DNA of 64,000 nucleotides from Holacanthus passer (taxonomy: Eukaryota; Chordata; Actinopteri; Pomacanthidae), in the NCBI GenBank assembly GCA_025331565.1, contig JAFREQ010000038.1:1178001-1242000 (forward strand). The letters are read 5' to 3'. The first letter of the stretch is position 1. Each line of letters opens with the position of its first letter. A program made the translations under genes and the position numbers. Below the pieces are notes generated by a model. The model was not told where the DNA came from. It saw only the letters and a list, made by a program, of their open reading frames with translations, and searched no databases. Of the stretch, positions 1 to 11,900 are shown one piece after another.

Positions 1-148
1 CTATATTTTATTTGACATGGGCCCACTGGAGTGTGTACACGCTCGGTTTGTGTGTGGTACAATAATCTGAGGAGCCATCATTGTAAGTTGCCGAAATGTA
101 ATTTGAAAGAGTGGAATTCCTGTCCTCGCGCGCTTCCTGTCCTCGCAG

Positions 149-277
149 GTCTGGGACGAGGATGTTTATGAGAGCGCGTGCGGCTGGAATGCGGACGGGA
201 CGGATCCGGCGGGTCAGGTCGGGACCGGAGAACCAGCACCGGGACTGGAGAGGCTTCAGTCAGCCTCTGGAAATAAG
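149..277 (+). other. Candidate exon or GC-rich regulatory island, unidentified
   Basis: This is a GC- and CpG-rich patch in AT-rich surroundings. A pyrimidine-rich tract ending ctcgcag is followed by 129 bases open in one frame (beginning VWDEDVYES, 43 codons) and then AAG|gtattc, a plausible donor. No protein family is recognised. It could be an internal coding exon, a non-coding RNA exon or a promoter fragment. The segment beyond it is a triplet repeat, so no partner exon is visible. Confidence 0.3.
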
Positions 278-283
278 GTATTC

Positions 284-301
284 TATTATTATTATTATTA
301 T

Positions 302-330
<29 letters not shown>
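284..330. repeat. (ATT)n microsatellite, inverted partner of 400-443
   Basis: Near-perfect ATT trinucleotides immediately after the candidate exon. The AAT tract at 400-443 is its complement on the same strand, so the two could pair as arms of a hairpin with a loop of about 70 bases. Confidence 0.9.
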
Positions 331-332
<2 letters not shown>

Positions 333-399
333 CTATTATAATAAACGATCATGAGAATTACTTTATTATTTAATGACAAATTAATACACATAACTAATG

Positions 400-443
400 C
401 AATAATAACGATAATAACAATAATAATAATGATAATAATAATC
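400..443. repeat. (AAT)n imperfect microsatellite
   Basis: AAT trinucleotides interrupted by ACG, AAC and ATG units, complementary in sense to the ATT tract at 284-330. Confidence 0.85.
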
Positions 444-3400
444 ATATAAAATAATATAGCAGTAGCCTCGCTGTGCTGATATTAGATGTAGTATTACTGT
501 ATTATTTTAACAACATTTTTATGTAAGACCTAGCTATAATTATTATTAAGGTCATCTTATTTTAAAATTCACATTTTTTCTATTTTCTATTACATTTCAT
601 TATTATTTTTTAATTTGCGGTAGTCCACACTGGCTTGTTTCTTTTAAGCGAACCTCTGCCGTTAAAGAAAATATGCCCAGGATGCTTGGACCCTTTTTTT
701 AGCTAAATAAAAAATCTTGATTTTTGAGTTTTTGGAAATAAATTGCACTGATTGTCTTATTCCAGATTGTAAAAGTAGATGATTATCAACTAACAATGAG
801 AGAAGCTAATATATTGGAATAAAAGCATTAAAAAAATGAAAAAGTGAGATGAACTTAACAGGTAGATGGAACAATTCTGGTCACCAAACTCAATTTATAA
901 ATATTTAAATTTTTGTCAAGCAGCCTGTTAAAGAGTTTTGGAATCCTTGATGCTCTTTTACTGGATGTTTTCCTTACATATATTCTACACTAGCATAAAG
1001 ATAGGTAAAACACACCTAAGATATTATATCTGAGTTACTGTGTGATGATTGCAATGAATCACATAAGTGTTAAAACATTTGCTTTATTGTTTCATCTTGA
1101 AACCATAAGCACTGGTGCATCTGCCCCGTACAGGCTGTGTGGAGAGACATCTCTCACTGTTTATCCCAGTTTGATCTCTCTGGGTTGGTCTCTGGTTCAT
1201 TTGCATCTGGCTTGCCTGCATGATTAAACATCAACAAGACATTGCCTCTGCTCAATGGAATCCTTATGAGGTGCAGGAAGGAGATGGGAGATTGGGGGGA
1301 GTTGGAGGGATATGGGGATGAGGTGAAGAGGAAGAAGAAGGATGTACCCTCAGCCCTCATGCAGCGTCTCCAATGTGGCTCTTGTTCCTCTCAGAAAGAA
1401 GAGAGAGATAGAGCAAATAAACACTGACCACCAGATTCCATCCATCTCCTTTACATCCCCACCCGCATGGATTAAGGTTCAGGGGGGGATGCGGATGGTG
1501 GGGGTGGGGGGACATAAACACGTATGCATATGCACACGTCGGCTCATTTCTGAAAGTGTTGTGTGTATATGCATGTGCTCCCATAAAAAAAGTCTTATTA
1601 AGGGGGATGCTCGGCGGGTGGTGTGTGAGGGACACTTCCTTACTTTGTACAGTCCATCCCCTCTCTTTCAAACACTCACATCATTGTGTGAGGGTACACC
1701 CCCACATCTCTCCCCTACCATCACCTTCATTAGCTCCAGTGCGGAGGGTGACTTGTTTTTTTTGGTGGCCCGGCATGTTTACGTTTCTTATCAGTTGCAG
1801 GAAGCCTATGGGGAGCTCTATGGCCCTCCACAGTAACTCCTGTGACATGCACACAGTCCATCAAAAAGTAAAGACCCCCTGAATTCAGTTTAACAGGAAC
1901 ACTCTTTGAATTAGGACACATTCCAACACGTAGCAAAACAAATCAACAAAAAAATCTCATATTACTCTTTATTAACATTGCTTGAATACTATCTTGCATT
2001 AAGTAAAAAATAAATATAGTTGCATGTGGATGTGATAGGTAAATGCCTGTGTAGATGCAGAAATCAAGGATGGACAAGTGCAATAGCACAAAAAAATGAC
2101 AAGGGCATAGGAAGTAATAAATAAGATAAAGGCAGAAGTAAAAGAGCAGGGAACGATTGCAGAGGATAAGTCAGAGTAAAGAGGGAGGTGAGGAGAGAGG
2201 AGCGAGCAGAGGAGAGCCACATTGTGTTCCTGCTAACCTTTACGGAGAGGTGAAGTGCTGCAGCCTCCTGCCAACAAGATTCTCTTTGAGGTTTTCTTGA
2301 ACTGCTGCCAGGGCTTAAATGATTCACAGGAGCACAAGTATGCGCGTACTGAATGTGTGTTCGAGCTGACGGAGAGCTTTTGAGTCAACAAGTAGATCTT
2401 GTGTGTGTATGTGTGTGTTTGCGCATATAGCGTATATCCATGTGAGAGGTAAAGAAGGACGTGAGGGGAGAGAGAGGAGAAAAAGAAGGTGAGCTGGCGA
2501 TTATCAAAGCAATGGGTGGATGTGAAGAAAAGAACAGTAACAAGCCAAACTAACACTATGCCAAAATTCTCCTCCTCACAACATAAACTTCCTCAAAACT
2601 CACGGACCAAACCTTTTTTCGCCCCTGAAACAGCTTAACTAGTCACAGCCATGGCTGGACTCACACTTCAAAATCCCCAAGTAACCTCAAACCCATTTCC
2701 ACATCTTCATCCCGGCCGGGGATTAGATTTCAGCCCAAATCAAAACAAGTCACTTCGTTAGAGGTAATTACACAGGTAGCCTACCTCGCTGGGCAAACAA
2801 ACATGGCTGCCAGCTGACACCCTGAAGACAGATCAAAGCCTGGGCCTGACAAGGAACGGGAGGAGAACATTCAAACACTGGCTTGTTAACCGCTCACATG
2901 CTCTCATTTTCTCTCTCGTGCACGACTAGGTGTATGAATGCATTTGTGGCAGCGTGCATACAGATGTGTGCACATCACACACCCTCTTCTTCACACACTT
3001 TCCTTAACATAGGCAGGGGATTCATCAGTTGAAAGATGAAGAAGAATCAGAGGTGAATAGAGTGACCTTTACAGTTGAGCTGCGTGTGAGAACAGTGTGT
3101 GTTAATGGTGCAGAACAGTCGAGGTGTACTGCATACTGTATACTGTGCTAGGGGTGGTATTGGTGGTCTGTGCATTAGCCTGGTGAGGAATGATATTGGA
3201 CATGGTGGATGTGCTACCTGTCAATGTAGCTCTTTTCTATGACAAGTCTGTAATAAGAGCCATGCTTTGTTCCACTCATTCCTAGTTTCACGTCATCTTA
3301 ACTTTTTCAACGCTGGACATCCTTTCAAGGACCACAACCTTTTTCTGACAGTTGCACTTGAAACCTTTTGTGTTTTTAGTGTTTTTAAATGACCAATTGA

Positions 3401-3931
3401 GGTCTATCAATAACCTTTGCCAGAATACTACAAAATACTCAATGCACATACGTTGCTCTTTCTGTTTCTCTTTCTTACACACCCTGCAGCCTCCCTTTGA
3501 ACCGCAGTGTTGTTAAGGCAACCAGGCAAGGCTATTCTTCCCTTCCCTAACATGCCAGCCTACCCGTGTACAATAGAGCAGAGTGTATGTGGGTTGCAGT
3601 GAATAAGGTAAGAGATGTTATCTAATCGCCACATGGAAAGAGAGCAACGGGAAGCCAGACAGTCTCCACTGAACGCCAGCTGTCCATTATGGTCTTTCGA
3701 CTTGTTTTCTCTCTCCCTCTCATCAGCGTTCTATATTGTTCTTGCATTGCTCCTTTATCTCTTCATCTCTTTATTATTCATTAAGCACAGTTAGACCTCG
3801 GGGTCCATGCTATGCTACTTTGCTAATGACAATCTAACTGATTGGTGCAATAGAAGCTGCTGTCAAACCTATAACAGAAAAGTTGTAGGATATGAACTGA
3901 GTGCGGCATTATAGACATAATGACACAATGT
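444..3931. other. Intergenic, no gene seen
   Basis: AT-rich to about 1100, then mixed-complexity sequence with short GT-rich runs near 2400-2440 and purine-rich runs near 2450-2490. Open frames here are short, on both strands, with no recognisable motif. A 17-base poly-A run lies at 3932-3948. Confidence 0.6.
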
Positions 3932-4054
3932 AAAAAAAAAAAAAAAAATAGAAGATCTAAGATTTGAGTATATCAAAATACATGGCTTTGACTTCATAAT
4001 GGAAATACAAAAATCAGGGAAGAAATATATTTTTCTCTGAACACTAGAATATAA

Positions 4055-4080
4055 AAAAGTCACTTTAATCAGTGACTTTT
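4055..4080. repeat. 10-bp perfect hairpin
   Basis: AAAAGTCACT and its exact reverse complement AGTGACTTTT are separated by six bases (ttaatc). It could be a remnant of a small inverted-repeat element or chance; nothing around it explains it. Confidence 0.6.
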
Positions 4081-6099
4081 GAATTTGCCTGTTGTTTTTT
4101 TTCGACGCATGATGTTTTAAATGCCGAGAGATGATGTTCGAGGTCACCGCTGCTGACTTGAAACAGATCCAGTGAATATATTTTGAAGATGAGATCTCGA
4201 AACCACACGCACCACTAAAACACACTGTGCTCGGCCAACAGAGTGTCATTCTCTGTTGGATTCGCTTGCACACAGCGCACCACACAAACCTCCTCAATTC
4301 CAGCTCTCCTGCCTCCGTCATGACCGCAATAGCAAACAGGAAAACCAGGCAATGGAACACACATGCACAGAGAGACAAAATCACTCACATTGAAAAAAAG
4401 CATGGAACACACATACAGTCACACACAAACAGCTCATACAGTGGCTGTGGTAACCTTGATGAGCAGAGGATGAGAGCAGAGTTTAGGGTTACTGTTTCCA
4501 ACTGGAACACAGCAGCATGAATCCTCTCTGGCTCCACTTGGATCAGTCATAAACACCTAATTACGGCTGGAAAATGCAGATGTGGGTAACAGGAACATCG
4601 ATCCATCTATGCTCAGTATGCCAACTGTATTCATACCCCCAGGAGACACTGTCTTTATAAGGTTTTGGTGGTGCACTCTTCTGTGTGTTGGACATGGATT
4701 GTTTTTACAAGGTGTTCTTTTTGAATTTTCTCTAATGAGTCTAATTAATTGACACATATTTTACATGTTCATGTAACTTTTCCTAGGCCATAAAAATTCT
4801 ACATAGGGCTGGCAGGTGGAGTGGGTGTGAAATGTAAAGCACATGAGAAAATGTATTCATGTCAATGTGATGTCCATGCAAATGGAGTGAGAAGTAAAAA
4901 TATTCTCTTCGCACAGAGAAGTAAAAGTACATATGAGAGATATTTTAATTTTGAGAAACTATAACAAAAAAAGTAAAATAAAAGTTAAAATTATAATGAG
5001 CTAATGTCTAGAATCAGGATTATTTGAAATTATTTTCCAGGGAATCAAGTTTGAATGATTTTTGCAGCTAATGTTTATTAAGATTTTAGAAAAGTTTTAA
5101 ATGATGCAAATACAGGAGATTTATGAACTGTACCTAAAATCATATTGTTTACAAGTAAGCAGCTAAATGGTATGGTGATGAAGGCTGCCAATTTGCTCTG
5201 AATCATTCATATAAGTATGTCTTTACATGACTATTAATGTGACAGTAATGTACTAGTGTTAAACTATTCAGTGGGTATTAAAAGAGAGCACATGACATTT
5301 ATTATTTGAAATGTGGAAGAACACATCCCAGTGGGTTGGTGGGGAGATCAGAGGTGTCATCCAGTGCTGTTTGATTCAGTGTCACAGGGGAAAAGAGGAG
5401 TATTTGAAGGAAGAACACATCCCAGGGAGAGCGGAGCAGGGCCAGGGCAGAAAAGGGGGGATAAAAGGAGGGAGAGAGCGCTTCCTTTGGTGCGTTTTCC
5501 CCCAAGGGCAGAAAGGAGGAGTGGGGCTTCTCCCCTGACAGATCTGAAGATGTCCTGTTTTGCTTTTCCTCTGCTCTCCCTCTTCCTGCAGGAAGCAACA
5601 TCACGCTGGGCACCAAAGCCTTGGCAAGCACTGGCCACTCAGATCTGGTACTGATGTCTACAGATGTAATGGTACAGTAATGGATGGACACACAGATGTG
5701 CAACAAGTCAAATGTAATTGACGTGAGATGCTGAAGAAGCACTGCAAGTGGTTGAGCCCCTGTATTTATGTCTTTGGTGGAAGAGTTGAATGTTACAAAA
5801 TGTCACTTTGAGAAATGGTCTTCGAGATGAACGGCCTGCAGATCTGCAACTGACACCGAAAGATTCAAAACAATAGATACAGAATTGAATGTTCTACTGA
5901 TTGTGTTTTTCAAAATGACAAAGTGAAAAAATCTATGTAAACATTTTTGCTAAGACATCGGTCAATTAGTAAAGTGGTTTAAAAAAAATTAAAAAGTTTG
6001 ATTTTCTTGATACACAAGCAATGTGCCAAAATCTACACTTTGGCATATTCTACTTTAAATATTGACTTCCAAAATCTTCTAGAAGCTTCCAAAGGAAAC
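4081..6099. other. Intergenic, no gene seen
   Basis: Ordinary mixed sequence. The only exon-like signal is at 5592-5647, described in the findings. A purine-rich, GC-richer stretch lies at about 5390-5540. Confidence 0.5.
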
Positions 6100-6640
6100 T
6101 AGAAAAGTAAAATTTTCTGAAGGAAAATAAAGTGGAAATAATTAAAATACTGAATGAAGTTCAAGGGCCATTAAAATGGAGGTGCTGAAAGAAGTTGAAG
6201 TTTTAGTGTCGACTGAATGGAGTTGTCGTGTTAATTAAGCATGTTCACAACTGAAAATTTAAAATACTTGAAACACTGAAGTTGAAGTGGTGGAGTAAGC
6301 ACAGAATGGAGTTGAGTGTTAATTTACGTGTAAGTTCGGAGTAACTTTGAAGTATTAGTAGTAGTATTATAGCAAAAGTGTTGAAAGCAGTTGACCATTC
6401 AGTTGAAGTTCAAGCACGGAGAGAAACTGAAATCATCAATGTGTGTTAAACTGAGCAGGAAGTGACGTCTGAAGTGTAATCACTGAAAGTAGATCAGCTC
6501 TTAACAATACACGATGAAGGCAGTGGAACTGTCTGTTGACATGCAAGCAGTGAAAGCCGTTAACATGTCACTTGAAGAGTAACTATTAAAGGCAAAATGC
6601 TTTGGATTGAATTCTACAGTTGAATACAAGATTAAACACT
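6100..6640. repeat. Decayed tandem repeat built on GAAGTTGAAG-like units
   Basis: Variants of ctgaa(a)gcagttgaagt recur at irregular spacing of roughly 20-50 bp, for example near 6151, 6184, 6213, 6263, 6301, 6381, 6400, 6483 and 6548. The pattern resembles degenerate internal repeats I recall from fish mobile elements. Units are too diverged to set exact borders. Confidence 0.5.
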
Positions 6641-7638
6641 CTCAGATTTGTATTTAGAAATGAGACAGTCAGCAGAACAGAACTCAATCTGCATGCAGCC
6701 ATGCTTTTAATGCAACACATATACCATACACACTCATACAGATGCCACGTTCATTCATAAAATCTGATGACTTAAAATAACATACAAATATGCACCTACA
6801 CACACACATATACACACACACTGAGGTCCAGGGTGACTTTTGTTCTCATATCTGTCCACACTTTTGTACTTCACACTGACATCATCACCAATACACACCC
6901 AGTATAGACTCTGTGGCCGGAGGTCTCCCAGGACACACTTCTGATCTTTCAGTCTCCATCCAGGACTGGGCTCACTCTTTCTCTTCCTCTCTCCCCTTCA
7001 TACATGAGCCACATTTCTCTCTCTCTCTCCTCTGCTCTCTTCTGACCATTCATTCACACAGGCTGCCTCTGTGTGTGTTTTCCTCTCATTCTTAGTGAGA
7101 GACTTTATCTCTGGATCAGATAAGGCTTCGGTACTGGTCTTAAACCTTCAGCAGATCTGTCCAAACACATGAGCTCATGTCAGAGCGCCGCTGCTGCCTG
7201 TTAACTCCATGAGCTAATAAAGACTCAATGCGTTCGTTATTCATGCTGTGTGGAGGTGTGGCAGGCCATGGTTTCTTTCTTCATCTCTGACATCAATTCC
7301 TCATCATTTTCTCATTCTATGCTGCCTTATTTGTCATCCCACCGATTAATTTTAATCATTTTGGCCGTGTCTCATTTTTTATTCTCCTTCTTTTTTTTTC
7401 TCATAAACTGTTAGAACGAGAGAAAAAGCATGCTGCAGAAAAAGAAGAGCAAGATTTCTCCCTGCCTACATCTCGTGTACAGCTACATGGCTCTAACAGC
7501 TTGAATTTGATCATCTTAACACTATCAGATGTGGAGATCTCAAACACGGGGTGTCGTCAAGACAACAAAGCTGAAGCCACACAGGCAGAACTGGGCTCGA
7601 CCTGCATGATGGTCTCTTTGGTAATGTGTGCGTGTTTA

Positions 7639-7642
7639 TGTG

Positions 7643-7679
<37 letters not shown>
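7639..7679. repeat. (TG)n microsatellite
   Basis: About 20 dinucleotide units with one CG interruption. Open frames across it on either strand encode only Val-Cys or His-Thr runs and are not genes. Confidence 0.95.
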
Positions 7680-7680
<1 letters not shown>

Positions 7681-7849
7681 GTCTTGTTAGTGACCGGGCG
7701 AGCAAAAGGGTGTGAATGTGTATGTGTGTATTTCACAGTCTGGTACAAAGAGAACAATGGCTGGGTATGTGAATTTTGTGTGCGCACGTGTATTTCATCA
7801 CCCTGTGTGGCTGTTTGGTGACTGACTTGTGTGTGCGTGTATTACATCC

Positions 7850-8110
7850 CTGCAGGGAGGGGAGGGGGTCCGTTAGGAGAGGACTAAGGTTACCCCCTGA
7901 TAGAGGCAGCGCGGGGTCATCCCGCGGCGGGACACTTCTCAGGGGTGACCTCGCCGCCCCTCGAGGCCCCCCGAGCAGACGGGACTTCTGAGGAGAGAAG
8001 AGGAAGGACCAGAGGAGAGACCCCCGGAGAACAGGACCCCCGGTCTGCTCCAGACCCCGGACCCCAGCCCCGGCAGGGCCTGACCCAGGCCCAATGTGTT
8101 CCCAATCAGG
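7850..8110. promoter_or_regulatory. GC-rich island, candidate conserved non-coding element
   Basis: This stretch is clearly more GC-rich than its surroundings, with CpGs clustered at 7908-7990 around CCCGCGGCGGG, and purine-rich on the + strand at 7980-8040. Frames are open on both strands because of composition, and none resembles a known protein. It may be a promoter island or a long-range element. A (CA)n tract follows at 8161-8179. Confidence 0.3.
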
Positions 8111-8439
8111 AGAAACACAAACAATACTTTTATTAAAGAGAGGAGGCCGCTGAGGCCAGCCACACACACACACACACACGGAGGAGAGAGAAACACACAC
8201 ATTTCTTCCCTCTTAATATAAATGGGAGCAAAATCTATGTTTTATTAACACAAAGATTAAGTAGATGTAAATCATCACTGGCAAATAACTGTCAAATCAC
8301 TATTATCACCATCAGCCGTGACCCCAACTCCTGCCTTCCCTTTCCTCCTCCGCCTTCTCTCTCCTCCATTCTTCTTGGTCTCTATCCGGGAAAACAAACG
8401 GAGGGATTAGGGATTTGTGGAGGGGTAATGGGAGCCAGG

Positions 8440-8620
8440 TGGAGGAGTGTGACTGTGGGGGTCTCCTGCCAGATTAAGGGGAGCAGCAAACCCCAATCCC
8501 TCACACTCCTTCCTAAAGGCAGCTAATGTTTCTTTTGAAGAAATAATCCCGTTTGGCCATCTAATAGCACTTGGCAATTATGAGCCTTTGCAGGGCATGT
8601 ATGGTATTACCAGGACTGGC
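8440..8620. promoter_or_regulatory. Candidate conserved non-coding element
   Basis: Repeat-free, evenly mixed sequence with homeodomain-type TAAT cores and AATTA-like words near 8520-8582. It has the look of vertebrate developmental CNEs; conservation itself cannot be seen from one sequence. Confidence 0.25.
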
Positions 8621-8847
8621 TACCAGAGAGGGGAGATGGAGGTAGAGATGAAGTGACAGAAATCCTCTTCTTCACGATTTCTTCTTCCTCTTTTTCTTCT
8701 TCTTCTTCTTGAACAGTGTTTGGTCACTATGTTGACAGGGTCTTTATAGTGCCTGCATTGTAAAATAAACACCAAAGTTGTGTAACAATGGTTAAATATT
8801 AAACAAAGCATGTAAAAAATGTCGGTGTATAGACTGAATTAGCTTGA

Positions 8848-9310
8848 CTGTGTCCCAATTTCATTTTACATACACACTACATGTATAAGTATATGCACAC
8901 AGTATGTACATTGCTGTCTGGTGAAAACCATGTAATTCCAAATGTTTAAATTTTGAATTTGTGTTATTTGTATTTGTATAAATAGATTAAAATTTTTAAA
9001 AAAAAATGCACACTGATAGATGACGTCACACAAAATGTGTATCCAAAGACTGAATAGTTTTGTTTTCCTAGATCCTCCTGGAGCTGTCCACCTCCTTTAC
9101 TATATTAGAGTTTCTGTGCACTGGTGAGTTCCGGTGTCTCTGTGCATTGTAGGACAATAGTGTACATCAACATTACACTCAACTATCAAGTGTTTTTTGG
9201 TAAGCATGCTGACTTTTGTAGTGCACCTAATCTTGTCACTTTTTAAGTATGAACACACTCCATGCTCAAAACCTGCTAGAATTAGGATGCACTATGGATT
9301 TGGGACACAG
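8848..9310. mobile_element. Short TIR element (MITE-like), about 463 bp
   Basis: CTGTGTCCCAA at 8848-8858 and its exact reverse complement TTGGGACACAG at 9300-9310 bound a non-coding interior rich in gtatgcac- and agtatgtac-type words. These ends recur in many fish genomes as a non-autonomous DNA transposon (recalled, not searched). A clear target-site duplication could not be identified, so the superfamily is left open. A TGACGTCA palindrome at 9021-9028 lies inside it. Confidence 0.6.
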
Positions 9311-9342
9311 CTCATAATTATGTCACACATTTGGCCTACAAA

Positions 9343-9361
9343 CGTTGCCCCCTTGTGGACC
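9343..9361 (-). promoter_or_regulatory. CTCF-like site
   Basis: The + strand reads TTGCCCCCTTGTGGACC, near the reverse complement of the CTCF core CCACCAGGGGGCGC. It lies just outside the right end of the TIR element at 8848-9310. This is a motif match only. Confidence 0.35.
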
Positions 9362-10479
9362 GCTGCAGAGAATAAACAGCTTTACACAGAGCTTTTACTG
9401 ACTGTCTGCCTGACTGATCCTGAGCCTGATAACGGTCTGTTTTGTTGGTTTTGTAGATGTGTTGTTCCAAACAGCTCCTGTCTGTTCAGAGAGACTGCAC
9501 AAACATAGAGAGCTTAACAAGCTGAGGGGAGAAATGATAATCATTATATGAGAAATATGTGCTCATTTTAAATTTGCTTAAGGAAACAGGGTTGTGCTCA
9601 AATTGATTAAACAATTACTGGATTTTAGGTCACGGGTGTGTTAAAGCCAAGGCTTTAATGAGACATGTGAATCTGAGAAGGGTCCTTCCTCCAGTAACAC
9701 AAGCACATTTATGCATCTGTTGCCACTTCAGACCCCCCTTTTCTTAAATCTTAACTAAGCCGGATGCAAAGGAAGAATTAACCCCTATGCAGAGGGAGGT
9801 GAATTAGAAGTCAGACTTTTCACACCTTCTCTGCTTTGCGAGCACACACACACACGACACACAGGCATTCTCCAAGTTAGCTCAAGCGTAATATCCAGCA
9901 GACGATGGAGAAGTGTGTGTGTGTTTGGGGGGGACTCATCGTGTAGCAGCACCTTATCAGCTTCTGTCTCTTCATCATCTGTCTGTTTGTCTCTGAGAGG
10001 GGACTCCCAACTATCAAACAATCAGTACGATGGTGCTCTGGATAAATCCTAGCACCATTTGAAATGACTAGGTTTAACAGAAATCGTGTATTTTTCTGTG
10101 ATTCAGAGTCTGTCTAGACAAACAAGAAAGACGTTTGCAGTACAGGCATCATGAAATTGGGGTCAAACATGTTAAAAGAAGCTTCACAGAGTACAGAGTC
10201 CTTGTGATCAAGAGCTGGGGCAGGCAAAAAAACCAAAAACATAATTGTCATTGGAAGTCTAGTTTGAGCTAAAGTTAGGATTGGTCCACATCAGGTCTGC
10301 TCTGAAAGTTCAAAAGTCCATTGTCACGTCAGCTGATTAGCTCAGATCAGAGCTCAGCTCAATGAAAAGCTCCTGGCTGCAACAATCAATTGTAAAGAGT
10401 TTATTAGTGATTGAGAAGGAAAGAAAACACGTCTCCTCTCCCTTGTATTCCTCCCTCCTTCCCTCCTCTCTGCACGCTT
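9362..10479. other. Intergenic, no gene seen
   Basis: Mixed sequence with short CA/GT runs near 9843-9860 and 9915-9925. No repeat family or coding signal was recognised. Confidence 0.5.
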
Positions 10480-10870
10480 TTGTCGAGGCCCCGGATAGTT
10501 CAGTGAGCGGGGCGGCGGAGGCGAACGTTGGTGTGTCATACATCAAAGGCCTGCACACGCACACGGAGGAACACGCCTGAAGTAAAAAGGCCTGCAAAAA
10601 AACAAACACCGCCCTTTGTTCTGAGAGCTGAGGCCTGTTTCGCCCATGATTAGAGAAAAGAGCGAGGGAAGAGGAGGCTGCGGACGATGTAATGACTGGC
10701 CATATTTGTTTCATCAGATTCTTTGAGAGGGATGTGTAACGGTGAAAGAACCGGACGGTGTCAGTCAGCAGAGCCCCAGCCGCCAGGAAATGTCACTGTG
10801 GTGGAGTTACGTTGGTGGCACGACATAGCTAATCACCAATTGCTGATTAGCTCTTCCGTGCATAGAGATA
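10480..10870. promoter_or_regulatory. Candidate conserved non-coding element with TCF/LEF-like and mirrored TAATCA sites
   Basis: A CpG-containing, repeat-free segment. It holds ATCAAAGG (TCF/LEF-like) at about 10542-10549 and an inverted pair AGCTAATCA (10827-10835) and TGATTAGCT (10844-10852) separated by eight bases, suggesting paired homeodomain binding. Frames on both strands are open by composition but not recognisable. Confidence 0.35.
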
Positions 10871-11539
10871 TCTGCTGGAGATGGAGTGTGGCTGCTTGAG
10901 TCAGGAGGCCTTTAAAAGTACAATTAGGGAAGGATTTTTCCACTTGTTTTACAGTAACAGAAATCTAAATTTCAGCTTGTGACCAGTCTGTTACAGCTTT
11001 GGCACTTGCTGTTCTTTAACACAGCTAGATTTATGTGCAAGCATGCAAACTGATCAGAAATGGAATTTGCCGACAACAATGGAGCCGCCCACAAAAGAGG
11101 AAAAGGGAACATAAAAATGTAGCAATTCTAAAATACTGATTAATGTTGGAAGGATATAAGATCTAAGAATCTTAAAATTAAGACTAACCAAACTTCTGCA
11201 AGTCATGAATTTGAGTTTTTACTAAGAGATGCAAAAGAAAGAAAGGTCCAGAAACCACATCTGGTGGCAGATTCCTGCAGGAGCTGGTTCAACAGATGGT
11301 CATAGTGGGGCAGGAAGAGGACGGCTCTGTTACGACTTTTAAAAATGATTTTGGCACATGGTGTCTCCTGTCATTGCTGTTATTTGTCCCTATGCAAATC
11401 TACACAATTAAATTTTCCTTTCAAAACAGACCCCTGCAAATTATATCAAAATTAGTATCTCCTGTCATTTGTAATGTTCTCTTTACTAAATAGGAGGAGC
11501 ATGCTTAATACATTCTAGGTGAAGCCTCAAATGACAGGA

Positions 11540-11900
11540 AATCTGCTCTTTCAGGTGTCTGAGCTCGTATTGATGATTTACCATCATCTGTAGTTTCCAT
11601 CAGCTCTACAGAGTGTTTTAGCATCTTTCATTGTTTCCCTTTTTTTGGCTCAAAACTGTACTGTTTCGGTTTAGTCTCTTTGCTCTCATCAGCCTTGTTT
11701 CCAATTGCAGCAGGCAGCTGTTTTCGTAATAAGGCTCCCACTATTACGCCACCTGCCAAGCTGGTGAATATAATGCAGCATTTAGCAGCTAAAGAGTCAG
11801 ATAAATCTCTCAGGAAATAAAACAAAGACCAAAACAGAGCTGGAAGGACAGTAAATATTATGTTCGTCAGGTGACCAGAAACATGACTCAAAATAAATGA
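11540..11900. repeat. Dispersed repeat copy A, rearranged
   Basis: The segment with TTTAGCAGCTAAAGAGTCAG, then TCTCTCAGGAAATA and GACCAAAACAGAGCT, matches in reverse orientation the copy at 20690-21050. The part at 11600-11632 (gtgttttagcatctttca) matches 20706-20724 in the same orientation. The copy is therefore rearranged, or the family has internal inverted repeats. No coding capacity is seen. Confidence 0.6.

Noticed and set aside
111..445. Overlapping frames on both strands encoding poly-isoleucine
   Set aside because: They are translations of the ATT/AAT triplet repeats and their flanks.
1342..1882. Frames of 104-164 codons on both strands
   Set aside because: Overlapping on opposite strands, no domain and no splice context; open by composition.
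7501..8202. Several frames of 60-155 codons on both strands
   Set aside because: They read through GT/CA repeats (Val-Cys, His-Thr runs) and a GC-rich patch with few stop codons. None shows a known motif.
9021..9028. Perfect cAMP-response palindrome TGACGTCA
   Set aside because: It lies inside a short transposable element and so is probably carried by the repeat; not called as a regulatory site for any gene here.
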